A DNA stretch of 64,000 bases from Sodalis sp. dw_96 (GTDB taxonomy: Bacteria; Pseudomonadota; Gammaproteobacteria; Enterobacterales; Enterobacteriaceae): positions 248,001 to 312,000 of the forward strand of contig NZ_JAAVUT010000004.1 in NCBI RefSeq assembly GCF_018449575.1, read 5' to 3'. Under the pieces are notes generated by a model that worked only from the letters and a program-made list of their open reading frames with translations, ran no database searches and had not been told where the DNA came from. This document shows, in pieces, positions 1 through 11,204 of the stretch (within the stretch, counting starts at the first letter, position 1; the number at the start of each line of letters is the position of its first letter). The translations under genes and the position numbers were made by a program.

Positions 1-363
1 TGGGTGGGGGCGGATCGCATCGCCGCCAACGGCGATGTGGCCAATAAAATCGGCACCTATAGCCTGGCGGTGCTGGCGCGTTATCACGGCGTTCCGTTTT
101 ATGTCGCCGCGCCCCATACCACCCATGATGCGGCCTGCGCCAACGGCGACGGGATCCCCATCGAGCAGCGGGATGCGGGGGAAGTCACCGGCGTGAGCGG
201 CGGTTTCGGCAGCTGCCGCTGGGCGCCGGAAAACGCCGAGGTTTATAATCCGGCGTTTGATGTGACCCCCGCGGCCTTGATCAGCGCCTGGGTGCTGGAT
301 ACCGGTGTTATTACCTCCGATCAGGTGGCAGCTGGGGTATTCAGGCAATCGTTGGTTAGCTAA
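1..363 (+). CDS. mtnA: Methylthioribose-1-phosphate isomerase, 3' part
   Basis: This is the C-terminal 120 codons of MtnA, the methionine-salvage enzyme that isomerises 5-methylthioribose-1-phosphate to 5-methylthioribulose-1-phosphate in the cytosol. The reading frame is open from base 1 and starts with the block [17 protein letters not shown], which carries the catalytic aspartate of the family (Asp240 in Bacillus subtilis numbering, from memory). It is followed by [10 protein letters not shown] and a C-terminal PAFDVTP stretch, all typical of MtnA. Full-length family members are about 340-360 residues, so roughly two thirds of the gene lies left of the window. It faces mtnD tail to tail across a tandem repeat; its product is the substrate of MtnB. 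Confidence 0.95.
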   Translation, partial: WVGADRIAANGDVANKIGTYSLAVLARYHGVPFYVAAPHTTHDAACANGDGIPIEQRDAGEVTGVSGGFGSCRWAPENAEVYNPAFDVTPAALISAWVLDTGVITSDQVAAGVFRQSLVS

Positions 364-395
364 TGGCTTATTTAACACCCGAATACCTTGCCGCT

Positions 396-773
396 TCTCC
401 CTTTAACACGTTTGTTGCACGATCGGTGTTAGCGGGCCTAGCGTGCCATGAGGCGCTCCGGCGGGCGGAAAAACCACGCCCGCTTCGACCTCATTGGCGC
501 GCTCTCCCTTTAACAGGCTCGTTGTACACTCGATGATAGCGGGCCTAGCGGGCCATGTGGCGCTCGGTCGGGCGGAAAAACCACGCCCGATTCGACCCCA
601 TTGGCACGGTCTCCCTTTAACACGTTTATTGCACGATCGGTGATCGCGGGCCTACCGTGCCATGTGGCGCTCGGTCGGGCAGAAAAACCATGCCCGATTC
701 GACCCCATTGGCACGGTCTCCCTTTAACACGTTTGTTGCACGACCGGTGATCGCGGGCCTGACGTGCCGGGTC
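396..773. repeat. 107-bp tandem repeat, about 3.5 copies
   Basis: Units begin with TCTCCCTT at 396, 503, 610 and 717, so the period is exactly 107 bp for three full units, followed by a partial fourth that ends at the mtnD stop. Each unit carries a hairpin made of a CGGGCG ... CGCCCG inverted repeat around an A-rich loop. Copies differ by scattered substitutions only. The array fills the gap between the convergent genes mtnA and mtnD. A single inverted copy occurs at about 17612-17728. No coding potential is convincing; open frames through it are by-products of the periodicity. Confidence 0.9.
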
Positions 774-1319
774 TTAGCGTTCGAGGCGCGGATAGTTATC
801 GGCGATGGTATCGCCGGTAAAGCGGGCTATCCAGCCCTCGGGATTATCGAACAGCCTGATGGCGGTGAAATGCGGCGCGGCGCCCATATCGAACCAGTGG
901 GGGGTGCCCGCCGGTACGGAGATCAAGTCACTTTTTTCGCACAAAATTTGCATGATTTTTCCCGCGATATGGAGGCAAAACAACCCGGAGCCTTCAACAA
1001 AAAACCGCACCTCGTCTTCGCCGTGGGTATGCTCGGAAAGAAATTTAGCGCGCAGAGCCTCCCGCTGGGGATGATCGGCGCGCATGCTGATAACGTCCCA
1101 GGTTTGATAGCCCTTTTCCGCCACCAGCCGTTGGATGGCGTGTTGGTACGCGGCAATAACCTCTTCCGGTTGTGGGTCGCTGCCCAGTTCGCCGTCCGCC
1201 CGCCAGCGTTCGAAACGCACGCCGACCGCATTCAGCTGTTCGCGAATGGCATCGGCGTCATGGCTTTGCCAGAGGGGCCGGCTTGCATCGGAATCGGTGT
1301 AAATCGTTAATGCGCTCAT
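774..1319 (-). CDS. mtnD: Acireductone dioxygenase (ARD)
   Basis: MtnD is a cupin-fold metal dioxygenase. With Fe it converts acireductone to formate and 2-keto-4-methylthiobutyrate, the last cyclic step before methionine; with Ni it gives an off-pathway product. The 181-residue length matches the family. Metal ligands are visible as His97, His99 and Glu103 in [13 protein letters not shown] and His141 in [10 protein letters not shown], the same numbering as in the Klebsiella enzyme as I recall it. The ATG overlaps the mtnC stop in an ATGA arrangement, so it is the third gene of a translationally coupled mtnB-mtnC-mtnD operon. Confidence 0.96.
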   Translation of the reverse strand: MSALTIYTDSDASRPLWQSHDADAIREQLNAVGVRFERWRADGELGSDPQPEEVIAAYQHAIQRLVAEKGYQTWDVISMRADHPQREALRAKFLSEHTHGEDEVRFFVEGSGLFCLHIAGKIMQILCEKSDLISVPAGTPHWFDMGAAPHFTAIRLFDNPEGWIARFTGDTIADNYPRLER

Positions 1320-2005
1320 AAGGCAAGCTCCTGTAAATCAATCTGCTGAAAATGATTAACCTGGGGATGCAGCCGGGGGCAATTTACCGGATCCCGAATC
1401 AGCTGGCAGGTGCGCCAGCCCGCCTCCCGTGCGGCATCAAGCTCTTGGCAAAGGTCGGATAAAAAGAGTATTTCTTGAGGCAAGCACTGCAACCGGGCGG
1501 CAATGTTCCGGTAAGATGCCGCCTGTCTCTTGGCGCCTACCCTGGTGTCGAAATAGCCGTCGAACAGGGGACGCAAATCTCCCGACTCGCTGTAGCCAAA
1601 CAACAGCTGCTGCGCTTCAACCGAGCCGGAAGAGTAGACATAAAGCGAGATCCCCCGCTGCCGCCATTCCGCCAGTTGGGGAGCGACGTCGGGATAGAGA
1701 TGGCCTTGGAAATCTCCCTTCAGGTAGCCCTCCCGCCAAATCATCCCCTGTATCGTTTTCAGGGCGGTGGATTTACGATCTTCATCCATAAAACCGAACA
1801 ATGCGGCAATCAGATCGGCGATGGTGGCGCCGGGACGTGCTATTTCCAGGCGCAGCTCCGCCAGGGCCGCCGCCACTTCCGGTTTATGTTCACGCTGGCG
1901 CAGGAATTCGGACAACCGTTCCCGGGCATAAGGGAACAAGACCTGGTGCACGAAGCGGATATCGCTGGTGGTGCCTTCGATATCGGTAACGACGGTCTTG
2001 ATCAT
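1316..2005 (-). CDS. mtnC: Enolase-phosphatase E1
   Basis: MtnC is a HAD-superfamily enzyme that enolises 2,3-diketo-5-methylthiopentyl-1-phosphate and then dephosphorylates it to acireductone, the substrate of the neighbouring MtnD. The start chosen gives [16 protein letters not shown], in which the DxEGT motif holds the nucleophilic Asp8; 229 residues fits the family. A longer in-frame start exists 33 bp upstream, but it would lie inside mtnB. The chosen ATG overlaps the mtnB stop as ATGA. HAD motif II (YSSGS, about residue 120) and the downstream LFLSD segment are present. Confidence 0.95.
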   Translation of the reverse strand: MIKTVVTDIEGTTSDIRFVHQVLFPYARERLSEFLRQREHKPEVAAALAELRLEIARPGATIADLIAALFGFMDEDRKSTALKTIQGMIWREGYLKGDFQGHLYPDVAPQLAEWRQRGISLYVYSSGSVEAQQLLFGYSESGDLRPLFDGYFDTRVGAKRQAASYRNIAARLQCLPQEILFLSDLCQELDAAREAGWRTCQLIRDPVNCPRLHPQVNHFQQIDLQELAL

Positions 2006-2616
2006 TTCGCCTCCAGCAAACGGCGCTGCAACTCGCACTGAAACAGGAATTCCAACCCTTCCAGATGTCGGCTGGCCTCTTTAACATCCCGCCCCCAGCA
2101 ATAGAGGCCGTGGCCGCGCACCAGAAAACCATGGCGCAGGCCATCCCGCTCGTCCCGGGCCGCCACTCGTTCCGCCAGGGCGGCGATATCCTGATCGTTA
2201 TCGAATATGGCGATGGATACCGGGGTTAAATGACTTTGCTCGCCGCTGAGGGATTTTTGCATCTCATACCCCTCCAGGATCAGCCAATCACGCGGTTCCA
2301 CTCGTGAAAGCACGGTGGCATTCACCGAATGGGTGTGCAATATTGCGCCCACGTCCGGATAGCGACGATACATCAGCGCGTGCAGGCCGGTTTCCGCCGA
2401 TGGCCTGCGGTGGTCCTGCGCCCGTTGGCTCAGGATATCCACCGTCAGAAACTGACCGGCCTCCAGGCTGCCTTTATCCTGGCCCGATTCGCTGATTAAG
2501 CAGGTTTGCCCGTCAAGGCGTACCGACATATTACCGCCGGTAGCCGGGCACCAGCCTTTTGCGCCGATCCAATGGCATGCGGCCACCAGCTCGGCTAATT
2601 GCTGAGTCACTATCAT
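2002..2616 (-). CDS. mtnB: Methylthioribulose-1-phosphate dehydratase
   Basis: MtnB is a class II aldolase/adducin-family zinc enzyme that dehydrates 5-methylthioribulose-1-phosphate. The 204-residue protein shows [13 protein letters not shown] near residue 21, the zinc ligands His94 and His96 in [10 protein letters not shown], and [10 protein letters not shown] near the C-terminus, as in the family. It is the first gene of the mtnBCD operon; its stop overlaps the mtnC ATG. A promoter with a possible MetJ operator array lies just upstream. No mtnN or mtnK is seen in this window. Confidence 0.94.
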   Translation of the reverse strand: MIVTQQLAELVAACHWIGAKGWCPATGGNMSVRLDGQTCLISESGQDKGSLEAGQFLTVDILSQRAQDHRRPSAETGLHALMYRRYPDVGAILHTHSVNATVLSRVEPRDWLILEGYEMQKSLSGEQSHLTPVSIAIFDNDQDIAALAERVAARDERDGLRHGFLVRGHGLYCWGRDVKEASRHLEGLEFLFQCELQRRLLEAK

Positions 2617-2664
2617 AAGTATCCTTTCTCCTGAAGCGGGCTGTCTCTCAGTCTGGGGAAATTT

Positions 2665-2727
2665 AGCCGTTTAACCGTCCGTATGTCTTGACAGCCAGAT
2701 AGTAACATTGGGCTAACGGGGCGGCAA
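2665..2727 (-). promoter_or_regulatory. Probable mtnBCD promoter with MetJ-like boxes
   Basis: On the minus strand TTGCCG (2722-2727) and TACTAT (2699-2704) are separated by exactly 17 bp, a good sigma-70 pair, about 80 bp upstream of mtnB. Directly downstream of the -10, between 2665 and 2688, three consecutive 8-mers match the palindromic met box AGACGTCT at 6, 5 and 5 of 8 positions. MetJ binds tandem, partly degenerate boxes of this kind, and salvage genes belong to its regulon in some enterics. The promoter is fairly convincing; the MetJ assignment is inference. Confidence 0.45.
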
Positions 2728-2904
2728 CAGCGTAGCTAAGTATAACCGTGCTTAACTAAACGCTATCGAGAGACAGCGGGCAAAAAGGTTATGATATTTG
2801 TATGACAATTAATGCGGAGGGGGGTAAATACGTTATGTCGTCGAGATGACGAGCCACGAAAAAGAACGTTTAGCGCCTGACAAAAGCCGGGCGCGAGAGA
2901 GTTA

Positions 2905-4803
<1,899 letters not shown>

Positions 4804-4896
4804 TTAATCGACTATCGTAACAAATTGTTGGAGAGCCTACCGCAAAGGGCACCGGTTCGGAAAGACTTAATTCGCGTTATGCGGCACACGGGGGAT

Positions 4897-5478
4897 TCAG
4901 ACAGCGGCGAGCCCGAGGAAATCCACAATGGGTGAGAAATAATGTTCGAACCCGATAAACGCATGATTTCCGCCTGACTCCACTGTTTGACGACAATGAG
5001 TGTAGTACTCCTGCGCCTGACGGTAATCAAGGATCTCGTCGCCCGTTTGCTGCAGCAGCCAGATAAGGTCCGGCGATGCCGGTTTTTCAACCAGCATGGA
5101 CTTCAAGTCGTAGACATGGCGAGACTCTAGCACATAACGTTGACCGGTGTAGGGATTCTCGTTAACGCCTAAAAAACCCGTTAAAAGCTCATAAGGACGT
5201 ACCGCCGGATTGACCACCACGGCGGGCAGCTTGAAGGTTTGCGATAGCCAGGTGGCATAATAACCGCCCAGGGACGAGCCCACCAGGCCCAGCGGTTCGC
5301 CGGCTTTCTCCAGCACCAGCCTTTCGAGCAATTCCGCGGTTTCGGCGGGATACACCGGCAGCTGCGGCACGATCATTTCAATGGCGGGATGGTGTTGACG
5401 CAACCAGGCCATCAGGGAAGTCGCCTTGGCGGATAAAGGGGAGCTGTTGAAACCGTGCAGATAGAGCAGAACGGCCAT
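4897..5478 (-). CDS. yqiA: YqiA alpha/beta-hydrolase esterase
   Basis: YqiA is a small cytoplasmic alpha/beta-hydrolase with esterase activity on short acyl substrates; its physiological role is not settled. The 193-residue protein has the N-terminal [10 protein letters not shown] oxyanion-hole segment and the nucleophile elbow GSSLGG with Ser69. The acidic residue and His (in GGNHAF near residue 171) follow in the expected order. Its ATG overlaps the cpdA stop as TAATG, so translation is coupled to cpdA, as in E. coli. Confidence 0.93.
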   Translation of the reverse strand: MAVLLYLHGFNSSPLSAKATSLMAWLRQHHPAIEMIVPQLPVYPAETAELLERLVLEKAGEPLGLVGSSLGGYYATWLSQTFKLPAVVVNPAVRPYELLTGFLGVNENPYTGQRYVLESRHVYDLKSMLVEKPASPDLIWLLQQTGDEILDYRQAQEYYTHCRQTVESGGNHAFIGFEHYFSPIVDFLGLAAV

Positions 5479-6305
5479 TAATAGCCTTCCGAATCCGTAT
5501 CCGGCAAATACTCTATGCCCGATAAACGATGGACTTCGGTTTCAAGCCGGCCGTCCGGGTAGAGATCAAGATAACGCCAGCCCGGCCCGACGGAATCGAT
5601 GGTGAAGTTGGTGCAATGGGGTTTGAACTGCACGCAGGTGGAGGGGGAAGCCAGTACGCGCCGGCCTTGCCAGTCCAAATCAAGCTCCTGGTGGATATGC
5701 CCGCATAATAAGGTTTTAACCCGCGGGAAATGACTCAGCACCGCCGACAGCATATGAGCATTGCGCAAGCTGTGTTGATCCAGCCAGATGCATCCCGAGG
5801 CGGACGGATGATGGTGCAGGAGCAGCAAGGTATGGCGATCCGGCTGCATCCTGAGGGTTTTATCCAGCCATTCCAATTGGTATTCGCTCAGCTCGCCGTG
5901 GGGCACGCCGAATACCTGGCTATCCAGTAAAATCAACTGCCAGTTGTCCCCCAACAGCACATGCTTGGAGGGCGAGATCCCGCACTCTTCAAGCGCCTTG
6001 ACCATGGCCGGCTGAAAATCATGGTTACCCGGCAGCCAGACGCAGGGCGCGGGCAGACGCGAAATTCCCTCGGCGAAATGCTGATACGCTTCAAGTGAAT
6101 GATCCTGCGCCAGATCCCCGGTAGCCACCACCAAATCATACCGATGCCGTTCCGCCTCAATCGCGTCCAGTACCGCGCAATAGCTACGGTAGGTATTCAC
6201 CCCAAGCAGCGCCTCATCCTCACCGGCAAACAGATGAGTGTCTGTGATTTGTAAAATCCTGATTATGGCCCCATTCGCCACAGGAAGTCTCAACAGGCTT
6301 TCCAA
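5478..6305 (-). CDS. cpdA: 3',5'-cyclic AMP phosphodiesterase
   Basis: CpdA is a calcineurin-type metallophosphoesterase that hydrolyses cAMP and so dampens CRP signalling. The 275-residue protein contains the complete set of metallophosphoesterase motifs: DTH (Asp22, His24), GDLAQD near residue 62, GNHDF near 94, LLHHHPS near 162 and CGHIHQE near 201. It lies 27 bp downstream of yqiB and overlaps yqiA by its stop codon, within the conserved nudF operon. Confidence 0.95.
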   Translation of the reverse strand: MESLLRLPVANGAIIRILQITDTHLFAGEDEALLGVNTYRSYCAVLDAIEAERHRYDLVVATGDLAQDHSLEAYQHFAEGISRLPAPCVWLPGNHDFQPAMVKALEECGISPSKHVLLGDNWQLILLDSQVFGVPHGELSEYQLEWLDKTLRMQPDRHTLLLLHHHPSASGCIWLDQHSLRNAHMLSAVLSHFPRVKTLLCGHIHQELDLDWQGRRVLASPSTCVQFKPHCTNFTIDSVGPGWRYLDLYPDGRLETEVHRLSGIEYLPDTDSEGY

Positions 6306-6332
6306 AGGGTATCCTTGGTTATTAAAATCTGC

Positions 6333-6758
6333 CTAACAAGCTGGAATCGCCATCGCCCCGTACGCTAAACAATAGCGTAGCCAATCCGCAAGGAATTGGT
6401 TGATTTGATGTTTTTCGTCACGTTGATGTAACTTTTTATTAGGGTAATCATACCGTGCCTTGAAACGATAGATCTGCTGACTGGAACACACTTCCGCAAC
6501 CATGGCGTCGTGATACAGCCGGACGCTCATGGACGGCAGGCTCCAGAAACTGACCAACGGCTCGGTCTGGATAATTTGCACCAGGGTGGTGTAACGGGTC
6601 GCTTCCAGAATGGTCAGGCGATAACTGGCGCCGTTCACCTGATAGGCTATCATCTCTCCCACTTCATTGGCACGGGGCAATAGCCGGCGCAGCTGGGCGA
6701 AGTTCGTTTCGCACAGGCGCATCATTTCCGGGAAATCAGGGGTATAGCGCTTGGTCAT
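6333..6758 (-). CDS. yqiB: YqiB, DUF1249 family protein
   Basis: Conserved enterobacterial protein of the DUF1249 family with no established biochemical function. The 141-residue form beginning [19 protein letters not shown] matches the usual length of about 140. A longer frame would extend into nudF and is rejected. The ATG overlaps the nudF stop (TAATG), indicating coupled translation. The short aromatic and basic-rich body ([20 protein letters not shown]) is typical of the family. The operon position is the same as in E. coli. Confidence 0.9.
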   Translation of the reverse strand: MTKRYTPDFPEMMRLCETNFAQLRRLLPRANEVGEMIAYQVNGASYRLTILEATRYTTLVQIIQTEPLVSFWSLPSMSVRLYHDAMVAEVCSSQQIYRFKARYDYPNKKLHQRDEKHQINQFLADWLRYCLAYGAMAIPAC

Positions 6759-7390
6759 TAATCCGCCCACTCTTTTCGTAAGGATGCATGGTGTAAGGCC
6801 AGCCATTGCAGGGCAATGACGGAGGCCGCGTTATCGATAATGCCTTCTTCCACCCAGCGGTAAGCCTGCTCGCGACTCACCACGTGAAGACGTATATCTT
6901 CGTTTTCTTCCACCAATCCATGGATACCTTCAGCCAGCCCGGCATTCACTTCGCCCACCATAATGGTCAGGCGTTCACTGGTACCGCCCGGGCTTGCCAA
7001 ATAGCTTAGCATCCGTTTACAGCGCCCAACTTCAAGCCCCGATTCCTCAACCGACTCGCGGCGCGCCACCTGTTCGAGGGTCTCGCCGGGCTCGATCATA
7101 CCGGCTACCAGCTCTAACAGCCAGGGGGTCGGACTGCTATCATAAGAGGCAATGCGAATTTGTTCCAATAATACAACTTCGTCACGTATTGGATCATAAG
7201 GCAGAAGGACCACGGCGTGCCCGCGCTCAAAAATTTCCCGGGTGACTTCTTCACTCATTTCGCCGTTAAACAGGCGATGGCGGAACCGATACAGCTCCAA
7301 AGAAAAAAAACCTTTGTAAAGTTTATCCCGTGCAATAATTTCTACATCTTCTTTACCGAATGTAACGGGTGTGGGTTCGGTTAATGCCAT
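6758..7390 (-). CDS. nudF: ADP-ribose pyrophosphatase (Nudix hydrolase)
   Basis: NudF cleaves ADP-ribose to AMP and ribose-5-phosphate, removing a reactive metabolite of NAD turnover. The 210-residue protein has a full Nudix box, GX5EX7REXXEEXG, starting at GMIEPGE and running through REsvEEsGL at about residues 96-118. It is the first gene of the minus-strand nudF-yqiB-cpdA-yqiA-parE operon and diverges from tolC across about 210 bp, as in E. coli. Confidence 0.95.
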   Translation of the reverse strand: MALTEPTPVTFGKEDVEIIARDKLYKGFFSLELYRFRHRLFNGEMSEEVTREIFERGHAVVLLPYDPIRDEVVLLEQIRIASYDSSPTPWLLELVAGMIEPGETLEQVARRESVEESGLEVGRCKRMLSYLASPGGTSERLTIMVGEVNAGLAEGIHGLVEENEDIRLHVVSREQAYRWVEEGIIDNAASVIALQWLALHHASLRKEWAD

Positions 7391-7494
7391 TTTAACGACT
7401 CCTAGTCTGTATAATCGGCCATTTCGTGGTTGCTAAAGCAATCACTGTGCCGCAAAGTGCAGGTTTGTGATAAATTTTGTGATACAGAGACAAG

Positions 7495-7540
7495 ATGGCA
7501 CGTTCAGCCACCTCATACACTCCGCTGACTCTGATAGAAT
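7495..7540 (+). promoter_or_regulatory. tolC promoter with marbox
   Basis: At 7495-7514 the sequence begins ATGGCACGTTCAGCC and fits the MarA/SoxS/Rob binding consensus AYnGCACnnWnnRYYAAAYn at nearly all defined positions. E. coli tolC has a closely similar marbox in the same place. A -10 hexamer TAGAAT lies at 7535-7540 and the marbox overlaps where the -35 would be, a class II activator arrangement. tolC would thus be induced by the mar/sox/rob stress regulators. The site is read directly; its function is inferred from E. coli. Confidence 0.65.
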
Positions 7541-7603
7541 CGGGCGATATTTATCTGTCGACAGCGCTACCATAGCAATTTTGCTGTATCAAAAGGAATG
7601 CAA

Positions 7604-9133
7604 ATGAAGAAACTGCTCCCCCTTCTTATTGGACTGAGCCTCGGAGGCTTCAGTACTTTAAGTCAGGCAGAAAATCTGCTTCAAGTGTATCAGCAGGCAC
7701 GGCTATCCAATCCGGATCTTCGCGCATCGGCAGCTGATCGCGACGCGGCATTTGAAAAGATCAACGAAGCCCGCAGCCCCTTGCTGCCGCAGCTTGGACT
7801 CGCGGTGGGTTATAATTATACCAATGGCTTTCGCGATCAAAGGGATATCAATTCCAATCAGGGCAGCGGTTCGTTGCAGCTCACCCAGACCATTTTCGAT
7901 ATGTCAAAATGGCGTGAGCTGACATTGCAGGAAAAAACCGCCGGCGTGCAGGATGTCACTTACCAGACCGCGCAGCAGACGTTGATCCTTAATACCGCTA
8001 CCGCTTATTTTAACGTATTAAGCGCCATCGACGCACTTTCTTATACCGAGGCGCAAAAGCAATCGATTTATCGGGAGCTGGACCAAACCACCCAGCGCTT
8101 TAACGTCGGACTGGTGGCCATTACCGACGTACAAAACGCCCGCTCCAACTATGATACCGTACTGGCCGCCGAAGTGAGCGCCCGCAACACGGTGGATAAC
8201 GCCCTGGAAAGCCTGCGCCAGATAAGCGGCAGCTTTTATCCGCAGCTGGCCTCCCTAAATATAGAGCATTTTGATGCCGCCCAGCCGCAACCGGTCAACT
8301 CGCTGTTGAAAGAAGCGGAAATGCGCAACCTGAGCCTGCTCAGCGCCCGTTTGTCGCAGGATGTGGCGCGGGAAGAGATTCGTTTGGAAGAAACCGGCCA
8401 TTACCCGACTCTGGCATTAACCGCGTCCTCGACGTTGACCAACACCGATTATAACGGTTCAAGAACCAACGGTAATGCCAATTATACCAATTCAAATATC
8501 GGCCAGAACGCCGTCGGTCTGACCCTGAGCGTGCCGATTTATTCCGGCGGCCAGGTGACTTCACAGGTCAAGCAGGCGCAGTACAGCTTTGTCAGCGCCA
8601 GCGAACAGTTGGAAAGCGCCCATCGCAGCGTGGTGCAAACCGTGCGGTCGTCATTTAACAACATATCCGCCTCCATCAGCAGCATCGATGCCTATCGCCA
8701 GGCGGTGATTTCGGCGCAAAGCTCTCTGGACGCCTCGGAAGCCGGTTATGAAGTGGGCACCCGCACCATTGTCGATGTGTTGGACGCCACCACCACCCTG
8801 TATGACGCCAAACGCAATCTTTCCACCGCCCGCTATACGTACGTAATCAATCAGCTGACGCTTAAGAATGCCTTGGGCACTCTTAATGAGGATGATATCC
8901 GGACGCTGAACGCCTCCCTTGGGGAACCCATTGCCACCAATCCAGAACAAGTGGCGCCGGTGAATCCCAATCAGGACGCCAACGCCCAGGGCGCTAACCC
9001 GGGCCAGACCTCCCGGGTGCCCCGCGGTAATTCGTCCGACGCCGCCCATTCGGCCAGGCAGACGGCCACCCCGGTGAGCGCCACCGTGCCGGCCTCTTCT
9101 TCGGTGAAAAAACGCAATCCCTTCCAGCAATAA
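7604..9133 (+). CDS. tolC: Outer-membrane efflux and secretion channel TolC
   Basis: TolC is the trimeric outer-membrane and periplasmic channel used by AcrAB-type pumps and type I secretion. The start at 7604 is preferred over the ATG two codons upstream because AAAAGG is then spaced correctly; it gives the signal peptide MKKLLPLLIGLSLGGFS ending near SQA/EN. The duplicated OEP repeats (roughly residues 25-215 and 225-430) are intact. At about 509 residues it is longer than E. coli TolC (493) because of a low-complexity tail rich in N, Q, A, S and P, though it keeps the conserved terminal NPF motif. Confidence 0.97.
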   Translation: MKKLLPLLIGLSLGGFSTLSQAENLLQVYQQARLSNPDLRASAADRDAAFEKINEARSPLLPQLGLAVGYNYTNGFRDQRDINSNQGSGSLQLTQTIFDMSKWRELTLQEKTAGVQDVTYQTAQQTLILNTATAYFNVLSAIDALSYTEAQKQSIYRELDQTTQRFNVGLVAITDVQNARSNYDTVLAAEVSARNTVDNALESLRQISGSFYPQLASLNIEHFDAAQPQPVNSLLKEAEMRNLSLLSARLSQDVAREEIRLEETGHYPTLALTASSTLTNTDYNGSRTNGNANYTNSNIGQNAVGLTLSVPIYSGGQVTSQVKQAQYSFVSASEQLESAHRSVVQTVRSSFNNISASISSIDAYRQAVISAQSSLDASEAGYEVGTRTIVDVLDATTTLYDAKRNLSTARYTYVINQLTLKNALGTLNEDDIRTLNASLGEPIATNPEQVAPVNPNQDANAQGANPGQTSRVPRGNSSDAAHSARQTATPVSATVPASSSVKKRNPFQQ

Positions 9134-9140
9134 GCCATAT

Positions 9141-9172
9141 CCAGGCGGGCCCGTTCCCGCCTGGCTTGTTCT
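9141..9172 (+). terminator. Putative tolC terminator hairpin
   Basis: A perfect 9-bp stem CCAGGCGGG / CCCGCCTGG (9141-9149 and 9156-9164) lies eight bases after the tolC stop and is followed by the moderately T-rich CTTGTTCTCC. The stem is strong but the U tract is poor, so it may be a terminator or a 3'-protecting hairpin. Confidence 0.6.
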
Positions 9173-9323
9173 CCCTTACATCTCCCTGTCCCCCCTCTCA
9201 TCGTTATGTATAACTTTGTAAAGTTGTTTCATAAGCGTGGCCGATGCTTCTTATTTGTACGTTTTTCCCCTATCCTTAAGGGGAACTCTGGGTAAGTTAA
9301 AACATTAATAAAGCAGGAAAATA

Positions 9324-9980
9324 ATGAAACGGACAAAAGAAATTAACCACGCCGGCTTTCGCAAGCGCTGGCGGGTTTATCGTATGGCGCCGGTCGCGCT
9401 GGCGGTCGGCGCGGTATTCGTCCTTGCCGGTTGTGAAAAAAGCGACGAGAACGTGACCTTATATCAAAACAGCGACGACTGTTCCCGCGCCAATCCGTCC
9501 ATGAGCGAACAGTGCACCACGGCCTATAAGAACGCCTTGCAGGATGCCAAGAAAACCGCCCCCAAATACACTTCCCGCGCCGATTGCGTGGCGGAGTTCG
9601 GCGAGGATCAGTGCACCCAGGTGCCGGCCCAGGCGGGCACGGCGGCTGAACCGCAGCAAAGCGGCAGTTTCTGGATGCCGCTGATGGCCGGTTATATGAT
9701 GGGCCGGATGATGGGCGGCGGCTATTCCCAGCAGCCCCTGTTCACCTCCAGGGCGCCCAATAGCCCGGCCAACGGCAAATTTGTCGATGCCAGCGGCCGT
9801 AATTACGGTCCGGTGGCCAGCGGTCGCAGCATGAATGTGCCAAAAACCGCGATGGCGCCCAAACCCCCCACCACCAACACCGTGACCCGCGGCGGCTTTG
9901 GCGAAACCGTGGCCAAACAGAACACCATGATGCAGCGCAGTTCCGCCGCCCCCATGCCCCGCCGCAGTATGGGCGGCTAA
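9324..9980 (+). CDS. ygiB: YgiB, DUF1190 family lipoprotein-like protein
   Basis: Conserved envelope protein of unknown function, encoded just downstream of tolC in many enterics. The 218-residue protein has a basic N-terminus, a hydrophobic segment (residues 21-36) and the lipobox-like LAGCEKS. The middle has Cys pairs in [14 protein letters not shown] and [12 protein letters not shown], and the C-terminal half is Gly/Met-rich ([10 protein letters not shown]) with low complexity. A good ribosome binding site (CAGGAAAATA) precedes the ATG. ygiC starts 3 bp after its stop, so the two form an operon. Confidence 0.92.
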   Translation: MKRTKEINHAGFRKRWRVYRMAPVALAVGAVFVLAGCEKSDENVTLYQNSDDCSRANPSMSEQCTTAYKNALQDAKKTAPKYTSRADCVAEFGEDQCTQVPAQAGTAAEPQQSGSFWMPLMAGYMMGRMMGGGYSQQPLFTSRAPNSPANGKFVDASGRNYGPVASGRSMNVPKTAMAPKPPTTNTVTRGGFGETVAKQNTMMQRSSAAPMPRRSMGG

Positions 9981-9983
9981 TCG

Positions 9984-11144
9984 ATGAAACGGGTCACTCT
10001 GTATGAACGGCCGGACTGGCGTGAAAAAGCCGCCGAATATGGCTTTGATTTCCATACCATGTACGGCGAGCCCTATTGGTGTGAGGACGCCTATTATCAA
10101 TTTACGCTGGCGCAGATCGACCAGCTGGAGGACGCCACCGCCGATATCCACCGCATGTGCCTGAAGGTGGTTGAAAAGGTGGTGGCCAGCGATGCGCTGA
10201 TGACCAAGTTCCGCATCCCAAAGCATACCTGGCAATTTGTCCGCAACGCCTGGCACAGCGGCCAGCCCTCCCTTTATTCCCGTCTAGACCTGATTTACGA
10301 CGGCCGGCAGCCGCCCAAGCTGCTGGAAAATAACGCCGATACCCCCACGTCCCTGTTTGAATCGGCGTTTTTCCAATGGATTTGGCTGGAAGATCAAATC
10401 AAAGCCGGACAGCTGCCCCCCGGGGCCGATCAGTACAACAGCCTGCAGGAAAAATTGATCGACCGTTTCCGTGATCTGAAAGAGCGGCATGGCTTCGGCC
10501 TGCTGCATTTCGCCTGTTGCCGGGATACCGATGAAGATCGCGGCACGGTGCAATATCTGCAGGATTGCGCGCTGGAAGCCGGACTGGCCAACGAGTTCCT
10601 GTTTATCGAGGAGATCGGTCTGGGTGAAAAGGGGCAGTTTACCGACACACAAAACCAGGTGATCGGCAATATGTTCAAGCTATATCCCTGGGAATTCATG
10701 CTGAAGGAAATCTTTTCAACCAAGCTGGAAGATGCCGGGGTGCGCTGGCTGGAACCGGCCTGGAAAGCCATCCTGTCCAATAAAGCGCTGCTGCCGATGC
10801 TGTGGGAAATGTTCCCCGGCCACCCTAACCTGCTGCCGGCGTATTTCAGCGAAGACAACCCGCCGCCCATGGACAGCTATGTGGTGAAACCTCTGTTCTC
10901 ACGGGAAGGGGCCAATATCCGCATTGTGGAAAACGGTCAGGAAACCGCCCGCGTGGACGGTCCTTATGGCGAGGAAGGGTATATTATCCAGCAATACTGC
11001 CCGCTGCCGCTCTTTGGCGACAGTTATACCGTCATCGGCAGCTGGCTGGTGGACGGCCAGCCCTGCGGCATCGGTATCCGCGAGGATAAAGAGCGTATCA
11101 CCCAGGATCTGTCGCGGTTTTATCCCCACATCATACTCGGCTGA
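9984..11144 (+). CDS. ygiC: YgiC, glutathionylspermidine-synthase-like ATP-grasp protein
   Basis: YgiC belongs to the glutathionylspermidine synthase preATP-grasp family, but lacks the amidase half of Gss; its substrate is not known and E. coli YgiC was reported not to make glutathionylspermidine. The 386-residue length equals the E. coli protein. The ATP-grasp elements are seen in [14 protein letters not shown] (near residue 113), [13 protein letters not shown] (near 299) and [11 protein letters not shown] (near 332). It is coupled to ygiB and ends convergently to ygiD. Confidence 0.92.
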   Translation: MKRVTLYERPDWREKAAEYGFDFHTMYGEPYWCEDAYYQFTLAQIDQLEDATADIHRMCLKVVEKVVASDALMTKFRIPKHTWQFVRNAWHSGQPSLYSRLDLIYDGRQPPKLLENNADTPTSLFESAFFQWIWLEDQIKAGQLPPGADQYNSLQEKLIDRFRDLKERHGFGLLHFACCRDTDEDRGTVQYLQDCALEAGLANEFLFIEEIGLGEKGQFTDTQNQVIGNMFKLYPWEFMLKEIFSTKLEDAGVRWLEPAWKAILSNKALLPMLWEMFPGHPNLLPAYFSEDNPPPMDSYVVKPLFSREGANIRIVENGQETARVDGPYGEEGYIIQQYCPLPLFGDSYTVIGSWLVDGQPCGIGIREDKERITQDLSRFYPHIILG

Positions 11145-11204
11145 CCGGGTGCGTGGTCCGTTAGCGAGCACCTTATATCCTGGCCCTTTCAGGCGGGTGG
11201 GATA

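Noticed and set aside
364-773. CRISPR array
   Set aside because: The units are 107 bp, fully homologous along their length with no unique spacers, and no cas gene is present.
657-1310. 217-codon open frame on the plus strand across the repeat and mtnD
   Set aside because: It is the antisense of mtnD, whose metal ligands and operon overlap are unmistakable, and its start lies inside the 107-bp repeat.
9459-10256. 265-codon open frame opposite ygiB/ygiC
   Set aside because: His/Gly-rich shadow of the ygiB-ygiC coding strand; no ribosome binding site and no family pattern.
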